A DNA stretch of 64,000 bases from the NCBI GenBank assembly GCA_024635795.1, contig JAGXIH010000013.1, positions 124,001 to 188,000 of the forward strand, written 5' to 3'. Both the position numbers and the translations under genes were made by a program. The notes under the pieces are model-generated. The model did not search any database. It was given only the letters and a program-made list of their open reading frames with translations, and was not told the origin of the DNA. Shown piece after piece: positions 26,304 through 35,783 of this stretch (the first letter of the stretch is position 1; every line of letters begins with the position of its first letter). The DNA is from Salegentibacter sp. Lineage in GTDB: Bacteria; Bacteroidota; Bacteroidia; Flavobacteriales; Flavobacteriaceae.

Positions 26304-26969
26304 TCACCAATCTATAGGTTTCTTCCCATTTTCTTCCAGATATTTATTGGTTTGGCTGAAATGTTTATTACGAAACCAATACCCCCTGTTGGCACTTAAA
26401 GGCGAAGGATGTCCGCTCGTTAAAACCAGATGTTTGGTTTGATCTATCAGCTTTATTTTCTTTTGAGCAAATCCGCCCCAAAGTAGGAATACCACATTTT
26501 CCTTTTTTGCTGAGATAAGACTGATGACACTATCAGTAAAAGCCTCCCAACCTTTTTTCTGATGAGAACCCGCTTCTCCGGCCCTAACACTAAGGCTTGC
26601 ATTTAATAATAAAACGCCCTGGTCTGCCCATGGCTCCAGATTTCCAGAAAATGGGATGGGTTTATTTAAATCAATTTCAATTTCCCTGAAGATATTCTTA
26701 AGAGAAGGCGGGAATTTTACTCCATCATTAACCGAAAAACAGAGACCGTGCGCCTGTCCGGGATTTGGATAGGGATCCTGTCCCAGGATAACTACTTTCG
26801 TATTTTCAAAACCCGAATGCTTAAACGCATTAAAGATTAAATCCTGCGGAGGGAAACAAGTATTTTCTGTATATTCCTGTTTAACGAATTGAAGTAGATC
26901 CTGGAAATATTCCTTACTGATTTCTTCCTGTAATTCCTTTTTCCAGTCGGGCGGTAAGTCTGGCTTCAT
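26304..26969 (-). CDS. ung: uracil-DNA glycosylase, family 1
   Basis: Removes uracil from DNA and starts base-excision repair. The water-activating motif is GQDPYPNPGQAHGL, and the minor-groove/Leu-intercalation loop is GHPSPLSANRGYW. I place the start at the ATG at 26969 (221 residues, MKPDLPPDWKKEL), which matches the usual N-terminus; an in-frame ATG at 26993 would add 8 residues. It is divergent from mutS2, another DNA-transaction gene. Confidence 0.96.
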   Translation of the reverse strand: MKPDLPPDWKKELQEEISKEYFQDLLQFVKQEYTENTCFPPQDLIFNAFKHSGFENTKVVILGQDPYPNPGQAHGLCFSVNDGVKFPPSLKNIFREIEIDLNKPIPFSGNLEPWADQGVLLLNASLSVRAGEAGSHQKKGWEAFTDSVISLISAKKENVVFLLWGGFAQKKIKLIDQTKHLVLTSGHPSPLSANRGYWFRNKHFSQTNKYLEENGKKPIDW

Positions 26970-26979
26970 TTTAATTAAG

Positions 26980-26987
26980 TAAATTTG
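26980..26987 (+). promoter_or_regulatory. candidate -7 box (TAAATTTG) for mutS2
   Basis: Exact TAnnTTTG, 29 bases before the mutS2 ATG at 27017. The -33 side lies within the beginning of ung and has no clear TTG. Confidence 0.4.
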
Positions 26988-27016
26988 CAGCACCTCAAAA
27001 GTAGGGAAATTATTCT

Positions 27017-29203
27017 ATGATTAAAATTGCACCTAAAAGCCTTATTGACCTTGAATTTCCGGTGGTTTGCAACCAGATATCTGAACTGTGTATCACAGGA
27101 TTGGGAAAGGAAAAAGCACTGAAAATTCAGCCTTTTCCTTCCTATTCCAAAACTATTTTTGGCTTAAATCAAACCAATGAATATTTAAGTTCCAAAACCC
27201 GGGAAAGCCGCATTCCAAACCATGGTTTCGATGCTGTGAATAAAGAACTCCGTATGTTGGAGATTGAAGAGGCCATCCTAGAGGTTGGGAGCTTCAGAAA
27301 GATTGCCAGCCTCTCGGAAACCGTAAATACTCAGCTTAAATTTTTCAAAAAGTTTCAGGAATACTATCCAAGTCTTTATAAAACGACTACAGAAGTAGAA
27401 TATACTACTGAAATTATCGACAAAATTGGCAATGTTATCGATAAATTCGGAGAGGTGAAAGATGATGCCTCTCCCCTTCTACAATCGGTGAGAAGGTCTA
27501 TCAATTCGGTAAAGGGCAAAGTCAATTCGAGCTTTGCCAAAGCGCTTACTACTTATCATAACTATGGTTATCTTGATGAAATACGGGAAAGCGTTGTAGA
27601 AAATGTTCGGGTGCTGGCTGTAAGTGCGATGCATCGCCGGAAAGTTAAAGGTGGAATTCTGGGGAATTCCAAGACCGGGAGCATAGTTTATATTCAACCC
27701 GAAGCAACTTACCAGTTCACCCGGGAACTCAATAACCTGGAATACGAGGAAAAAGAGGAAATAAAGCGTATTCTGAAGGAATTAACCGAATTCATAAGGC
27801 CATACCGAACCTTGCTGCAGGAATATCAGGAACTTTTAAGCGAGATAGATATCATTGCCGCAAAATCCAAATATGCGGAAAATATAAACGGAATTTTACC
27901 CAAAATCACCAAAGAACGTGAGCTACAGTTAAAAGATGCCTATCATCCCCTTCTGTATTTAAGCAATAAAAAGAAAGGAGATAAAACCTATCCCCAAAGC
28001 ATTGAACTTGCCAGGGATAACCGAATTATAGTGATCTCGGGTCCAAATGCGGGTGGAAAAAGTATTACCCTGAAAACTGTGGGTTTACTTCAACTTATGA
28101 TCCAAAGCGGGATTCTTATTCCGGTGCATGAATATAGCCGGGTTTGTTTGTTTGATAAGATCTTAACCGATATTGGAGACAATCAATCCATAGAAAACCA
28201 CCTGAGTACCTATAGTTATCGGCTTAAGAATATGAATTATTTTCTTCGTAAATGCGATGATAAAACGCTTTTCCTTATCGATGAATTCGGTACAGGAAGT
28301 GACCCGGAACTCGGTGGCGCCCTGGCAGAAACCTTTCTCGAGGTTTTTTACGAAAAGGAATCTTTCGGAATCCTTACTACCCATTATGCTAATTTGAAAA
28401 AACTGGCCAATGAATTGCCGGATATGAGCAATGCAAATATGCTGTTTGATTCGAATAGCCTGGAACCTATTTATAAACTACAGGTTGGAGAAGCAGGTAG
28501 TTCCTTTACTTTTGAGGTTGCTCAGAAAAACGGAATTCCGTACAGCCTTATAAATCGTTCCCGAAAGAAAGTTGAGAAAGGAAAAATAAGGTTCGACAAA
28601 AGCATTGCAAATCTCCAGAAGGAACGCTCTAAACTTCAAAAAACAACTGATTCCTTGAAAACAAAGGAACAGAAGGCTGCTAAAGAGAAAGATAAGTTAG
28701 AGGAAACCAATACCAGAATTCAGCAGAAACTGGAAAGCTTTCAGGAGCTTTATGATAGCAATCAACGCTTAATCTATATTGGACAGAAAATAAATGACAT
28801 CAGCGAAAAGTATTTTCAGAATAAAAAGAAAAAAGAACTGATAGCTGAATTTATAAAATTCGTGGAGATAGAGAATTCCAAGCGTAAAAAGGAAACTAAA
28901 AAACAGCAGCAGGCCAAGAAAACCCAGGAGACCAAAGTTCAGCAGGAAGTAAAGAAAAAAGTACAAGTAATTCGGCAGAAGAAGAAAGAGGAAAAAGCCA
29001 AAATGACCGATGCTGAACGTAAGGCTGCACAAAAACCTAAGGTCACACCAAAATTAGGAGACCGGGTTAGGCTGGAAGAAAGCAAATCGGTTGGGACCTT
29101 AGACAAAATTGAAAAGGGAAAAGCTACTGTTAATTACGGGATGTTCACCACCCAGGTAGACCTGGAGAAGTTGGAATTAGTGCAGGCAATGAAGAAAAAA
29201 TAA
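27017..29203 (+). CDS. mutS2: MutS2-type ATPase without the C-terminal Smr nuclease domain
   Basis: A 728-residue protein. Residues 1-310 are the core/clamp domains of MutS2. Walker A is SGPNAGGKSITLK at about 340-352, Walker B is LFLIDEFGTGSDPELGG and the H-loop is LTTHYANLK. Residues about 515-680 are a long Lys/Glu coiled coil, and the end (PKLGDRVRLEESKSVGTLDKI) is the KOW-like domain. The Smr domain that usually follows is absent: the protein stops 30-40 residues after the KOW-like part. MutS2 rescues collided ribosomes or suppresses recombination; without Smr it would lack nuclease activity. Confidence 0.9.
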   Translation: MIKIAPKSLIDLEFPVVCNQISELCITGLGKEKALKIQPFPSYSKTIFGLNQTNEYLSSKTRESRIPNHGFDAVNKELRMLEIEEAILEVGSFRKIASLSETVNTQLKFFKKFQEYYPSLYKTTTEVEYTTEIIDKIGNVIDKFGEVKDDASPLLQSVRRSINSVKGKVNSSFAKALTTYHNYGYLDEIRESVVENVRVLAVSAMHRRKVKGGILGNSKTGSIVYIQPEATYQFTRELNNLEYEEKEEIKRILKELTEFIRPYRTLLQEYQELLSEIDIIAAKSKYAENINGILPKITKERELQLKDAYHPLLYLSNKKKGDKTYPQSIELARDNRIIVISGPNAGGKSITLKTVGLLQLMIQSGILIPVHEYSRVCLFDKILTDIGDNQSIENHLSTYSYRLKNMNYFLRKCDDKTLFLIDEFGTGSDPELGGALAETFLEVFYEKESFGILTTHYANLKKLANELPDMSNANMLFDSNSLEPIYKLQVGEAGSSFTFEVAQKNGIPYSLINRSRKKVEKGKIRFDKSIANLQKERSKLQKTTDSLKTKEQKAAKEKDKLEETNTRIQQKLESFQELYDSNQRLIYIGQKINDISEKYFQNKKKKELIAEFIKFVEIENSKRKKETKKQQQAKKTQETKVQQEVKKKVQVIRQKKKEEKAKMTDAERKAAQKPKVTPKLGDRVRLEESKSVGTLDKIEKGKATVNYGMFTTQVDLEKLELVQAMKKK

Positions 29204-29205
29204 TT

Positions 29206-29619
29206 ATGGAGATACCTAAGGATAAAAAGATTGTGCTTTTTGATGGGGTTTGTAACCTTTGCAACGGCGCCGTGACCTATATTATAAAACACGATAAAAA
29301 AGATATTTTCAGGTTTGCTTCTTTGCAAAGTGAGCTTGGCAGAAAACTGGTCTCAGAAAGAGGAATGGATCCAGATGACCTGGATTCTATAATTTTAATT
29401 GAACCCGGAGTAGCCTATTTCAGAAAATCTACTGCAGCCCTGGAAATCTCTAAAGACCTTTCAGGTGGGGCTTCTTTGCTACAATATTTCTGGTTCATCC
29501 CCGAAAGTCTCAGGGATGGAATCTATAACCTGGTTGCCAATAACCGCTATAAATGGTACGGCAAAAAGGAGAGCTGTATGATCCCAACCCCCGAATTAAA
29601 ATCTAAATTCCTGGATTAA
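29206..29619 (+). CDS. DCC-family thiol-disulfide oxidoreductase-like protein (DUF393)
   Basis: A 137-residue protein with the family hallmark DGVCNLCNGAV (the DxxCxxC motif) at residues 14-24. Further DUF393 blocks are IFRFASLQSELGRKL and PESLRDGIYNLVANNRYKW. The fold is thioredoxin-like, and the paired cysteines suggest disulfide exchange, although the activity is unproven. It starts 2 bases after the mutS2 stop. Its stop codon overlaps that of the convergent symporter gene. Confidence 0.9.
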   Translation: MEIPKDKKIVLFDGVCNLCNGAVTYIIKHDKKDIFRFASLQSELGRKLVSERGMDPDDLDSIILIEPGVAYFRKSTAALEISKDLSGGASLLQYFWFIPESLRDGIYNLVANNRYKWYGKKESCMIPTPELKSKFLD

Positions 29620-30968
29620 ACTTTTTCCTTTTTCTCCAATTCTGATTTATTTTCTTCGGCATCGATATCCGGATGGTAATCATCATCCCATTCCTTCACA
29701 TTTGGTGGTCCCATTTTGTCAACCGATTTGGCGACCATTAAAGAAACCGCGGCATCACCGGTTACGTTTACCACAGTCCGGCACATATCCAAAGGCCTGT
29801 CTACCGCAAAAATAAGCGCTAATCCAGCTTCCGGAATTCCAGCCTGAGCAAGCACAATTACCAGCATTACCATTCCCGCTCCGGGAACAGCAGCCGAGCC
29901 TATAGAAGCCAGCGTAGCCGTTGCGATAATCCCGAGCTGAGCTCCAACACTTAAGTCCATTCCAAAAGCCTGTGCGATAAAAACAGCCGCAACAGCCTGG
30001 TAAAGGCTGGTTCCGTCCATATTAATAGTAGCTCCAATTGGCAGGACAAAGCTGGTAACTTCCCTGCTCACACCCATATGCTCCTCTACCCTCTCCATAG
30101 TTACCGGTAAAGTCGCAGCACTGGAACTGGTTGAAAAAGCCAATAATTGCGCGGGTATTATTCCGTTAACAAAGAAAGACGGTTTGTTTTTAGTTACAAT
30201 CCATACCAAAAGAATATAGAATCCAATCATTATGGTCAAACCAATTAAAACAGTTACTCCATACATTGCAAGAGCAGCAAAAAGATCGGTGCTTGGAGAT
30301 TCTACTACCAGAGCTGCTAAAAGTGCAAATACACCATAGGGTGCTGCAAGCATTATTAAGTCGATCATCTTTAAGATCACTTCGTTAAAACCATCAAAGA
30401 AATCCTTTACCGGTTTGGCAGTTTTTTCAGGAATAAGAATTAGTCCGATCCCAAAAAATATCGCGAAGAAAATTACCTGCAACATATTGGCATTATCACC
30501 CGCTGCGGCAAAAATATTATCGGGAACTATATCTTCTAAAGCCTGTAATGGCCCTGATTCCCTTTGTTGATCTGCAGAGGCTTTAACCCCCGAAGCATCT
30601 CCCTCATAACTTGTAATAAGATCCTGCTGGGTTTCTGCAGTAATCGCGTTCCCGGGTTTAATAAGATTAACCAATCCTAAACCTATAGTCACGGCAACTA
30701 CAGTGGTAAAAACATAGATCCCAATGGTACGAGCGCCCATTTTAGAAAGCTTGGAAATATCTTTAAGATCTGAAATTCCTTTGATCAGGGAACCCAAAAT
30801 AAGTGGCACTGCAATAAGCTTAAGGGCATTGATAAAAATTGTTCCAAATGGTTTTATCCAATCTCCAATAAATTCAGATCCCCAGCTAAAATTGGTTAGG
30901 ATTAGCGCGAAAATAACCCCGGCAGCCATTCCTAATAAAATTTGCCAGTGCAGTGCGAGTTTCTTCAT
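29616..30968 (-). CDS. dicarboxylate/amino acid:cation symporter (DAACS family)
   Basis: A 450-residue secondary transporter with about eight transmembrane helices and two re-entrant hairpins. The hairpin serine motif STSSSAATLPVTME, the NMDGTSLYQAVAAVFIAQ block of TM7 and the second hairpin region SIGSAAVPGAGMVML are the substrate- and Na+/H+-binding elements of the GltP/GltPh/DctA family. The substrate is probably glutamate, aspartate or a C4 dicarboxylate. The C-terminal tail is very acidic/basic and cytosolic. It lies 23 bases after aroC, so cotranscription is possible. Confidence 0.92.
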   Translation of the reverse strand: MKKLALHWQILLGMAAGVIFALILTNFSWGSEFIGDWIKPFGTIFINALKLIAVPLILGSLIKGISDLKDISKLSKMGARTIGIYVFTTVVAVTIGLGLVNLIKPGNAITAETQQDLITSYEGDASGVKASADQQRESGPLQALEDIVPDNIFAAAGDNANMLQVIFFAIFFGIGLILIPEKTAKPVKDFFDGFNEVILKMIDLIMLAAPYGVFALLAALVVESPSTDLFAALAMYGVTVLIGLTIMIGFYILLVWIVTKNKPSFFVNGIIPAQLLAFSTSSSAATLPVTMERVEEHMGVSREVTSFVLPIGATINMDGTSLYQAVAAVFIAQAFGMDLSVGAQLGIIATATLASIGSAAVPGAGMVMLVIVLAQAGIPEAGLALIFAVDRPLDMCRTVVNVTGDAAVSLMVAKSVDKMGPPNVKEWDDDYHPDIDAEENKSELEKKEKV

Positions 30969-30991
30969 AATTGTTCTATTTCAAATTTGGG

Positions 30992-32056
30992 TTATAGTTT
31001 AGAAATCTTATTCTGAAGCCAAAAATCGGCGATAACCAATGCGGCCATTGCTTCAACAATAGGCACAGCGCGGGGCACTACACAAGGATCGTGTCTTCCT
31101 TTTCCCTGCATTTCAACATTTTCGCCTTGTTTATTTATTGTCTCTTGTTTTTGCATAATTGTCGCTACAGGTTTAAAAGCGACATTAAAATAAATATCCA
31201 TTCCGTTGGAAATTCCGCCCTGTACGCCTCCGCTCAAATTGGTTTTGGTTGAGCCATCAGCATTAAAGAGGTCGTTATGTTCACTTCCCTTCATTTTGGT
31301 TCCTTCAAAACCACTGCCGTATTCAAAACCTTTTACGGCATTAATAGATAACATCGCTTTCCCGAGCTCGGCGTGAAGCTTATCAAACACCGGTTCTCCC
31401 AAACCTCTGGGGATGTTTTTAATGACACATTGGACGGTTCCTCCTACCGTATCCCCTGCTTTTCTTATTTCCTTAATATAGGCCTCCATTTTTTCTGCAG
31501 AAGCCTTGTCGGGACAGCGTACGGGATTGCTTTCAATCAGACTGAAATCTATTTCTTCCGGACTCTTATTTAGTTTGATATCCCCGACTGAAGCGGTATA
31601 GGCAAAAAAGTTGATTTCTTTTAGAAGCTGTTTGGCGATAGCACCAGCCACTACCCGCGAAGCGGTTTCCCGTGCTGAAGACCTGCCTCCTCCCCTATAA
31701 TCCCGAAATCCGTATTTCTCATCATAGGTATAATCGGCATGACTTGGGCGGTAGGTATCTTTAATATGGGAATAATCCTTTGACTTCTGATTGGCGTTAC
31801 GAATTACAAAACCTATAGGGGTTCCCGTGGTTTTTCCTTCGAAAATCCCCGAAAGGAATTCTACAGTATCCGGTTCCTTTCTTTGGGTAACTATGGCAGA
31901 CTGTCCTGGTTTTCTTCGGTTTAATTCGTTTTGAATAGCTTCCAGATCAAGTTGGAGCCCTGCCGGACACCCGTCTAAAATTCCTCCAATTGCCAGGCCG
32001 TGTGATTCCCCAAATGTGGTAAGTTTAAATAATTTTCCATAGGAATTTCCCGCCAT
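30992..32056 (-). CDS. aroC: chorismate synthase
   Basis: Last shikimate-pathway enzyme (EPSP to chorismate, needs reduced FMN). A 354-residue protein from the ATG at 32056: [36 protein letters not shown], the [18 protein letters not shown] block and the C-terminal [16 protein letters not shown] are all family signatures. The in-frame ATG at 32074 would place the start inside a good -7 promoter box, which favours the shorter form. Confidence 0.97.
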   Translation of the reverse strand: MAGNSYGKLFKLTTFGESHGLAIGGILDGCPAGLQLDLEAIQNELNRRKPGQSAIVTQRKEPDTVEFLSGIFEGKTTGTPIGFVIRNANQKSKDYSHIKDTYRPSHADYTYDEKYGFRDYRGGGRSSARETASRVVAGAIAKQLLKEINFFAYTASVGDIKLNKSPEEIDFSLIESNPVRCPDKASAEKMEAYIKEIRKAGDTVGGTVQCVIKNIPRGLGEPVFDKLHAELGKAMLSINAVKGFEYGSGFEGTKMKGSEHNDLFNADGSTKTNLSGGVQGGISNGMDIYFNVAFKPVATIMQKQETINKQGENVEMQGKGRHDPCVVPRAVPIVEAMAALVIADFWLQNKISKL

Positions 32057-32071
32057 ACTTTCGATTTTGAA

Positions 32072-32079
32072 CAAATGTA
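32072..32079 (-). promoter_or_regulatory. candidate -7 box (TACATTTG) for aroC
   Basis: On the minus strand TACATTTG lies 15 bases before the ATG at 32056. It would overlap the alternative upstream ATG at 32074, so it supports the shorter aroC start. Confidence 0.4.
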
Positions 32080-32174
32080 ATTTTTTAACCCAATATTTAA
32101 AAATCTAAGACTAATTAAAAAACTCTTCGTATTCTCCAATTCCCACAGTATTTAGAGGCCCTTACAAGATAGTT

Positions 32175-35090
32175 TTAAATTAAAGCTTCCCTTAAAATCG
32201 TTACAGGATGCTTAGCGGTACGTTCTGTGCCGTCATAAATCTGATGACGACAACTCGTACCATTTGCTGAAATGACCGTCTCTTCAGAAGCTTTTCTAAC
32301 CGCCGGGAATAAAGTTTGCTCCCCAATGTTCATACTCACTTCGTAATGCTCTTTTTCATACCCAAAAGAACCTGCCATTCCGCAACAACCTGAAGGGATA
32401 ATGCTCACCTTGAAATTTTTAGGAAGGTTGAGTATATCAAAAGTGACAGCCGTATTAGACAATGACTTCTGATGGCAATGTCCGTGAATTTTAATTGTTC
32501 TTTCTTCAGCAGTAAATTCTTCCTGTTTAATATTACCAAGTGCAATTTCTTTTTTTAAGAATTCTTCAATGAGGAAGGAATTTTGTGCCAGTTTCTCTGC
32601 TGCTTCTTTATCATCTGCAAGTCTTAGGTATTCGTCCCGAAAGCTTAAAATAGCCGAAGGCTCAACACCAATTAAAGGTTTTTCATCAGAAACCAAGTCT
32701 TTAAAGATGCTGACGTTCTTATTTGCAAAATTCTTAGCTTCCTCAAGGAATCCTTTGGAAAGATGGCTTCTCCCACTTTCCGCATGTTTAACGATTTCTA
32801 CCTGGTAGCCTAATTTACTCAGTAATTCCAAACTATCCATACCTATTTCGGCATCCAGATAATTGGTAAATTCATCATTAAACAAATAAACCGTTTTTAC
32901 AGGGTTTTTGACCTGCAGGCGATCTTTATTCTTATAGTAGAACCCGCTTAGGCTTATTTTGGAAAGTTTCGGCAGACTTCTTTCGGAAGCAATTCCCATC
33001 GCCTTTTTAGCAATTCCGGCGGTGAATTTATTGCTGAAAAGGAAATTAGAAAGACCCGGAGTTTTTGAAGCGAGTTTATTCATACTTGCATTATTCACAA
33101 AAGCCTTACTTCTCAGGGAAGTTCCGTTTTCCTTTTGATACTGATAAAGGAATTCAGCTTTTAAAGCGGCCACATCTACACTGGAAGGACATTCACTTTT
33201 ACAGCCTTTACAGCTGATACAGAGATCAAAAACCTCTTTTAATTCTTTATTATCAAATTTATTTGGTTTTTCTGAATGGGTTAGGAACTCCCTTAAAGCA
33301 TTGGCACGGGCCCGGGTTGTATCCTTTTCATTCTTGGTTGCCCTGTAGCTGGGGCACATAGTCCCGCCGGCCTCTGAAGATTTTCTGCAATCTCCACTCC
33401 CATTACATTTTTCAGCGAGCCTGAGAATTCCCTGGGATTCAGAAAAATGCATAAGGGTTTCAATTTGTGGCTCAGATCTATCAGGAGTATATCGCAAAGA
33501 AGTGTCCATTGGAGCTGCATCGATGATCTTCCCTGGGTTGAATATATTTTCAGGATCAAAGGCCAGCTTGATATTTTTAATTAGCTGATAGTTCTTTGGA
33601 CCGATCATCATCCCGATAAATTCTGCTCTCACCCTACCGTCTCCGTGTTCTCCGCTTAGGGAGCCATTATACTTTTTCACAAGTTTTGCCACATCCTCGG
33701 TGATCTGCCGGAACAGCTTTACATCTTCAGACCTTTTAAGGTTTAGAATTGGCCTTAAATGTATTTCCCCGGCCCCGGCGTGGGCATAATACACCGCGTC
33801 CTGCCCGTAGTTTTTCATGATCTGTCCAAACTCCGAGATATAATCGGCCAGGTGTGGCAGGGCTACCGCCGTATCTTCTATACAGGCCACGGCTTTCTTG
33901 TCACCAATAATATTTCCCAGCAATCCCAGGCCTGCCTTTCGTAATTCCAGGGCCAGTTCTATCTGCTCGTCAAAAAGCACAGGTAAGGCATAGCTCAAAC
34001 CTGAATTATCAAGGGTTTCCAGCAATGCTTTGGTTTGCTTTTGTAATTCTTCCTGGGAATTTGCCCGCATTTCCAACATAAGGATAGCCTGTGGGTCTCC
34101 TTCAATAAAAAAACGGTTCTCCTTGTATTTCAGGTTTTGTTTGGTGCAATCCAGGATCACCTTATCCATCATCTCGCAGGTGAAGAGAGAATGTTCCATC
34201 GCGGGAACTACCGCCTGCATACAGGCATCTATACTCGAAAAATGCGCAGCGATCATTGCGGTATGAGGTGGCTGCAGCGCGTCTAATTGCAGGGTGATCT
34301 CGGTGGTAAAGGCAAGGGTTCCTTCGCTTCCGCTTAAAAGCCGGCATAGGTTAATTGGATCTGTTGTTTCTGAAAAGACTTCAGAATAGATGAGTTCATC
34401 CACCGCATAACCGGTATTTCTACGGTGTAATTCTTTGGGTGGAAATTTTTCAATGATTTCCTTTCTGGCTTCTGCAGGAGATAATTCAGCATAGATCTTT
34501 TGGTAAATCTCTCCTTCCAGATTTTTCAGTTTATGCTTTTGCTGAAATTCTTCTGCAGAAATTTCCCTGAATTCGGCTCCACTCCCATCGCTGAGCAAAA
34601 CCTTCATAGAAACTACTTTGTCACGGGTAGTGCCATATTTTATGGAGGTGGTTCCGCTGGAATTATTTCCAACCATTCCACCAATCATACAACGATTGGA
34701 GGTTGAAGTGTTCGGCCCGAAAAACAAGCCGTGTTCAGCCAGAACACGATTCAGATCATCTCTTATAACCCCGGGTAGCACCCTAACCGTTTTTTCCTGA
34801 AGGTCTATCTCTATTATATCGGTGAAATGCTTTGAAACATCTACTACAATGCCATCCCCTACGCACTGGCCGGCGAGGGAAGTTCCTGCGGTTCTGGGGA
34901 TAAGGGAAGTTTTGTTTTCCCTGGCAAAATTGATAAGTCGTTTAAGGTCTTGCTCGTTTTTAGGGTAACAAACGGCCAAAGGCAGCTCCCGGTAGACCGA
35001 AGCATCGGTAGCATAGATTGACCGCCATAATTCATCGTAATATAACTGACCGTCAATTTCCTGTGAAAGTTGTTGCAATTTTTTTTCCAT
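32175..35090 (-). CDS. FAD-linked oxidase/Fe-S oxidoreductase fusion (D-lactate-dehydrogenase-like)
   Basis: A 971-residue fusion. Residues 1-520 are a PCMH-type FAD domain (RTAGTSLAGQCVGDGIVVD, IGGMVGNNSSGTTSIKYG) and FAD-oxidase C domain (HAGAGEIHLRPIL, SLSGEHGDGRVRAEF). Residues about 555-680 are a 4Fe-4S ferredoxin-like region with CNGSGDCRK...CPSY and CISCKGCKSECP. The last 250 residues carry CCG-type Fe-S motifs (HGHCHQKSLSNT and PSGCCGMAGSFGYE). Such fusions oxidise D-2-hydroxyacids such as D-lactate or glycolate and pass electrons to quinone. Substrate is not certain. It stands alone between aroC and an outer-membrane protein gene. Confidence 0.88.
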   Translation of the reverse strand: MEKKLQQLSQEIDGQLYYDELWRSIYATDASVYRELPLAVCYPKNEQDLKRLINFARENKTSLIPRTAGTSLAGQCVGDGIVVDVSKHFTDIIEIDLQEKTVRVLPGVIRDDLNRVLAEHGLFFGPNTSTSNRCMIGGMVGNNSSGTTSIKYGTTRDKVVSMKVLLSDGSGAEFREISAEEFQQKHKLKNLEGEIYQKIYAELSPAEARKEIIEKFPPKELHRRNTGYAVDELIYSEVFSETTDPINLCRLLSGSEGTLAFTTEITLQLDALQPPHTAMIAAHFSSIDACMQAVVPAMEHSLFTCEMMDKVILDCTKQNLKYKENRFFIEGDPQAILMLEMRANSQEELQKQTKALLETLDNSGLSYALPVLFDEQIELALELRKAGLGLLGNIIGDKKAVACIEDTAVALPHLADYISEFGQIMKNYGQDAVYYAHAGAGEIHLRPILNLKRSEDVKLFRQITEDVAKLVKKYNGSLSGEHGDGRVRAEFIGMMIGPKNYQLIKNIKLAFDPENIFNPGKIIDAAPMDTSLRYTPDRSEPQIETLMHFSESQGILRLAEKCNGSGDCRKSSEAGGTMCPSYRATKNEKDTTRARANALREFLTHSEKPNKFDNKELKEVFDLCISCKGCKSECPSSVDVAALKAEFLYQYQKENGTSLRSKAFVNNASMNKLASKTPGLSNFLFSNKFTAGIAKKAMGIASERSLPKLSKISLSGFYYKNKDRLQVKNPVKTVYLFNDEFTNYLDAEIGMDSLELLSKLGYQVEIVKHAESGRSHLSKGFLEEAKNFANKNVSIFKDLVSDEKPLIGVEPSAILSFRDEYLRLADDKEAAEKLAQNSFLIEEFLKKEIALGNIKQEEFTAEERTIKIHGHCHQKSLSNTAVTFDILNLPKNFKVSIIPSGCCGMAGSFGYEKEHYEVSMNIGEQTLFPAVRKASEETVISANGTSCRHQIYDGTERTAKHPVTILREALI

Positions 35091-35196
35091 AGTAAGCCGC
35101 TAAAAATACATAAATAAGCTTAAATACTTAACAGATTTTTATGTAATATTAACAATAGATTGGGCTAGCAAGGCGTTAACATACTCATTTAACAAT

Positions 35197-35204
35197 TAAA
35201 TTTG
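35197..35204 (+). promoter_or_regulatory. candidate -7 box (TAAATTTG) for the beta-barrel gene
   Basis: Exact TAnnTTTG box, 19 bases before the ATG at 35224. GTTAAC at 35175-35180 lies 16 bases upstream and may act as a weak -33 element. Confidence 0.45.
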
Positions 35205-35223
35205 CACAACGAATCTAAAAACT

Positions 35224-35730
35224 ATGAATATGAAAAAACTAATTTTAATAGCCGTTTTTGCTATTGGAGCAACTTTCCTTAGCGAAACACAGGCTCAAAG
35301 TATTTCTGAAAATGCACTGGGGTTAAGACTTGGTGGTGGAGACGGGATTGGTCCTGAAATTTCATACCAAAGAGCCCTTGGAGGAAACAATCGTTTGGAA
35401 CTAGATTTAGGATGGCGTACTCACGATCGCTATGATGCTTTTAAACTTTCCGGCTTATACCAATGGGTTTGGAATATTGATGGTGGTTTTAACTGGTATG
35501 CCGGTCTTGGTGGTGGCGTTGGAAGTGTAGGTGTAAATGACGAATGGCGTGATCGTTATCCAAATGATGGTGCGTTTCTATTCGTAGCCGGAGATATAGG
35601 GATAGAATATAATTTTGATATTCCGTTATTGTTGTCTCTGGATTTCAGACCAGAAATCGGTTTTAACGACTATAATATAACAAATGATCTTTCTCCGGAT
35701 ATCGCTCTGGGAATAAGATACCAGTTCTAA
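35224..35730 (+). CDS. small outer-membrane beta-barrel protein
   Basis: A 168-residue exported protein. The signal peptide runs to about residue 24 (ending ETQAQ). The mature chain has eight-strand barrel character: ALGLRLGGGDGIGPEISYQ, RLELDLGWRTHDRYDAFKLS, NWYAGLGGGVGSVGV, GIEYNFDIP, and a C-terminal strand DIALGIRYQF ending in Phe. It resembles the OmpW/OprF-like small barrels of unknown function in flavobacteria. A strong terminator follows its stop. Confidence 0.82.
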   Translation: MNMKKLILIAVFAIGATFLSETQAQSISENALGLRLGGGDGIGPEISYQRALGGNNRLELDLGWRTHDRYDAFKLSGLYQWVWNIDGGFNWYAGLGGGVGSVGVNDEWRDRYPNDGAFLFVAGDIGIEYNFDIPLLLSLDFRPEIGFNDYNITNDLSPDIALGIRYQF

Positions 35731-35754
35731 AAACAGATCTTTATAAAAACTAGA

Positions 35755-35781
35755 AAAAGTGGAAGTAAACCTTCCACTTTT
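35755..35781 (+). terminator. bidirectional terminator between the barrel gene and bshA
   Basis: Perfect 11-bp stem AAAAGTGGAAG / CTTCCACTTTT, 5-base loop, T run on both sides by symmetry. It serves the two convergent genes, ending 25 bases after one stop and immediately before the other. Confidence 0.9.
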
Positions 35782-35783
35782 TT

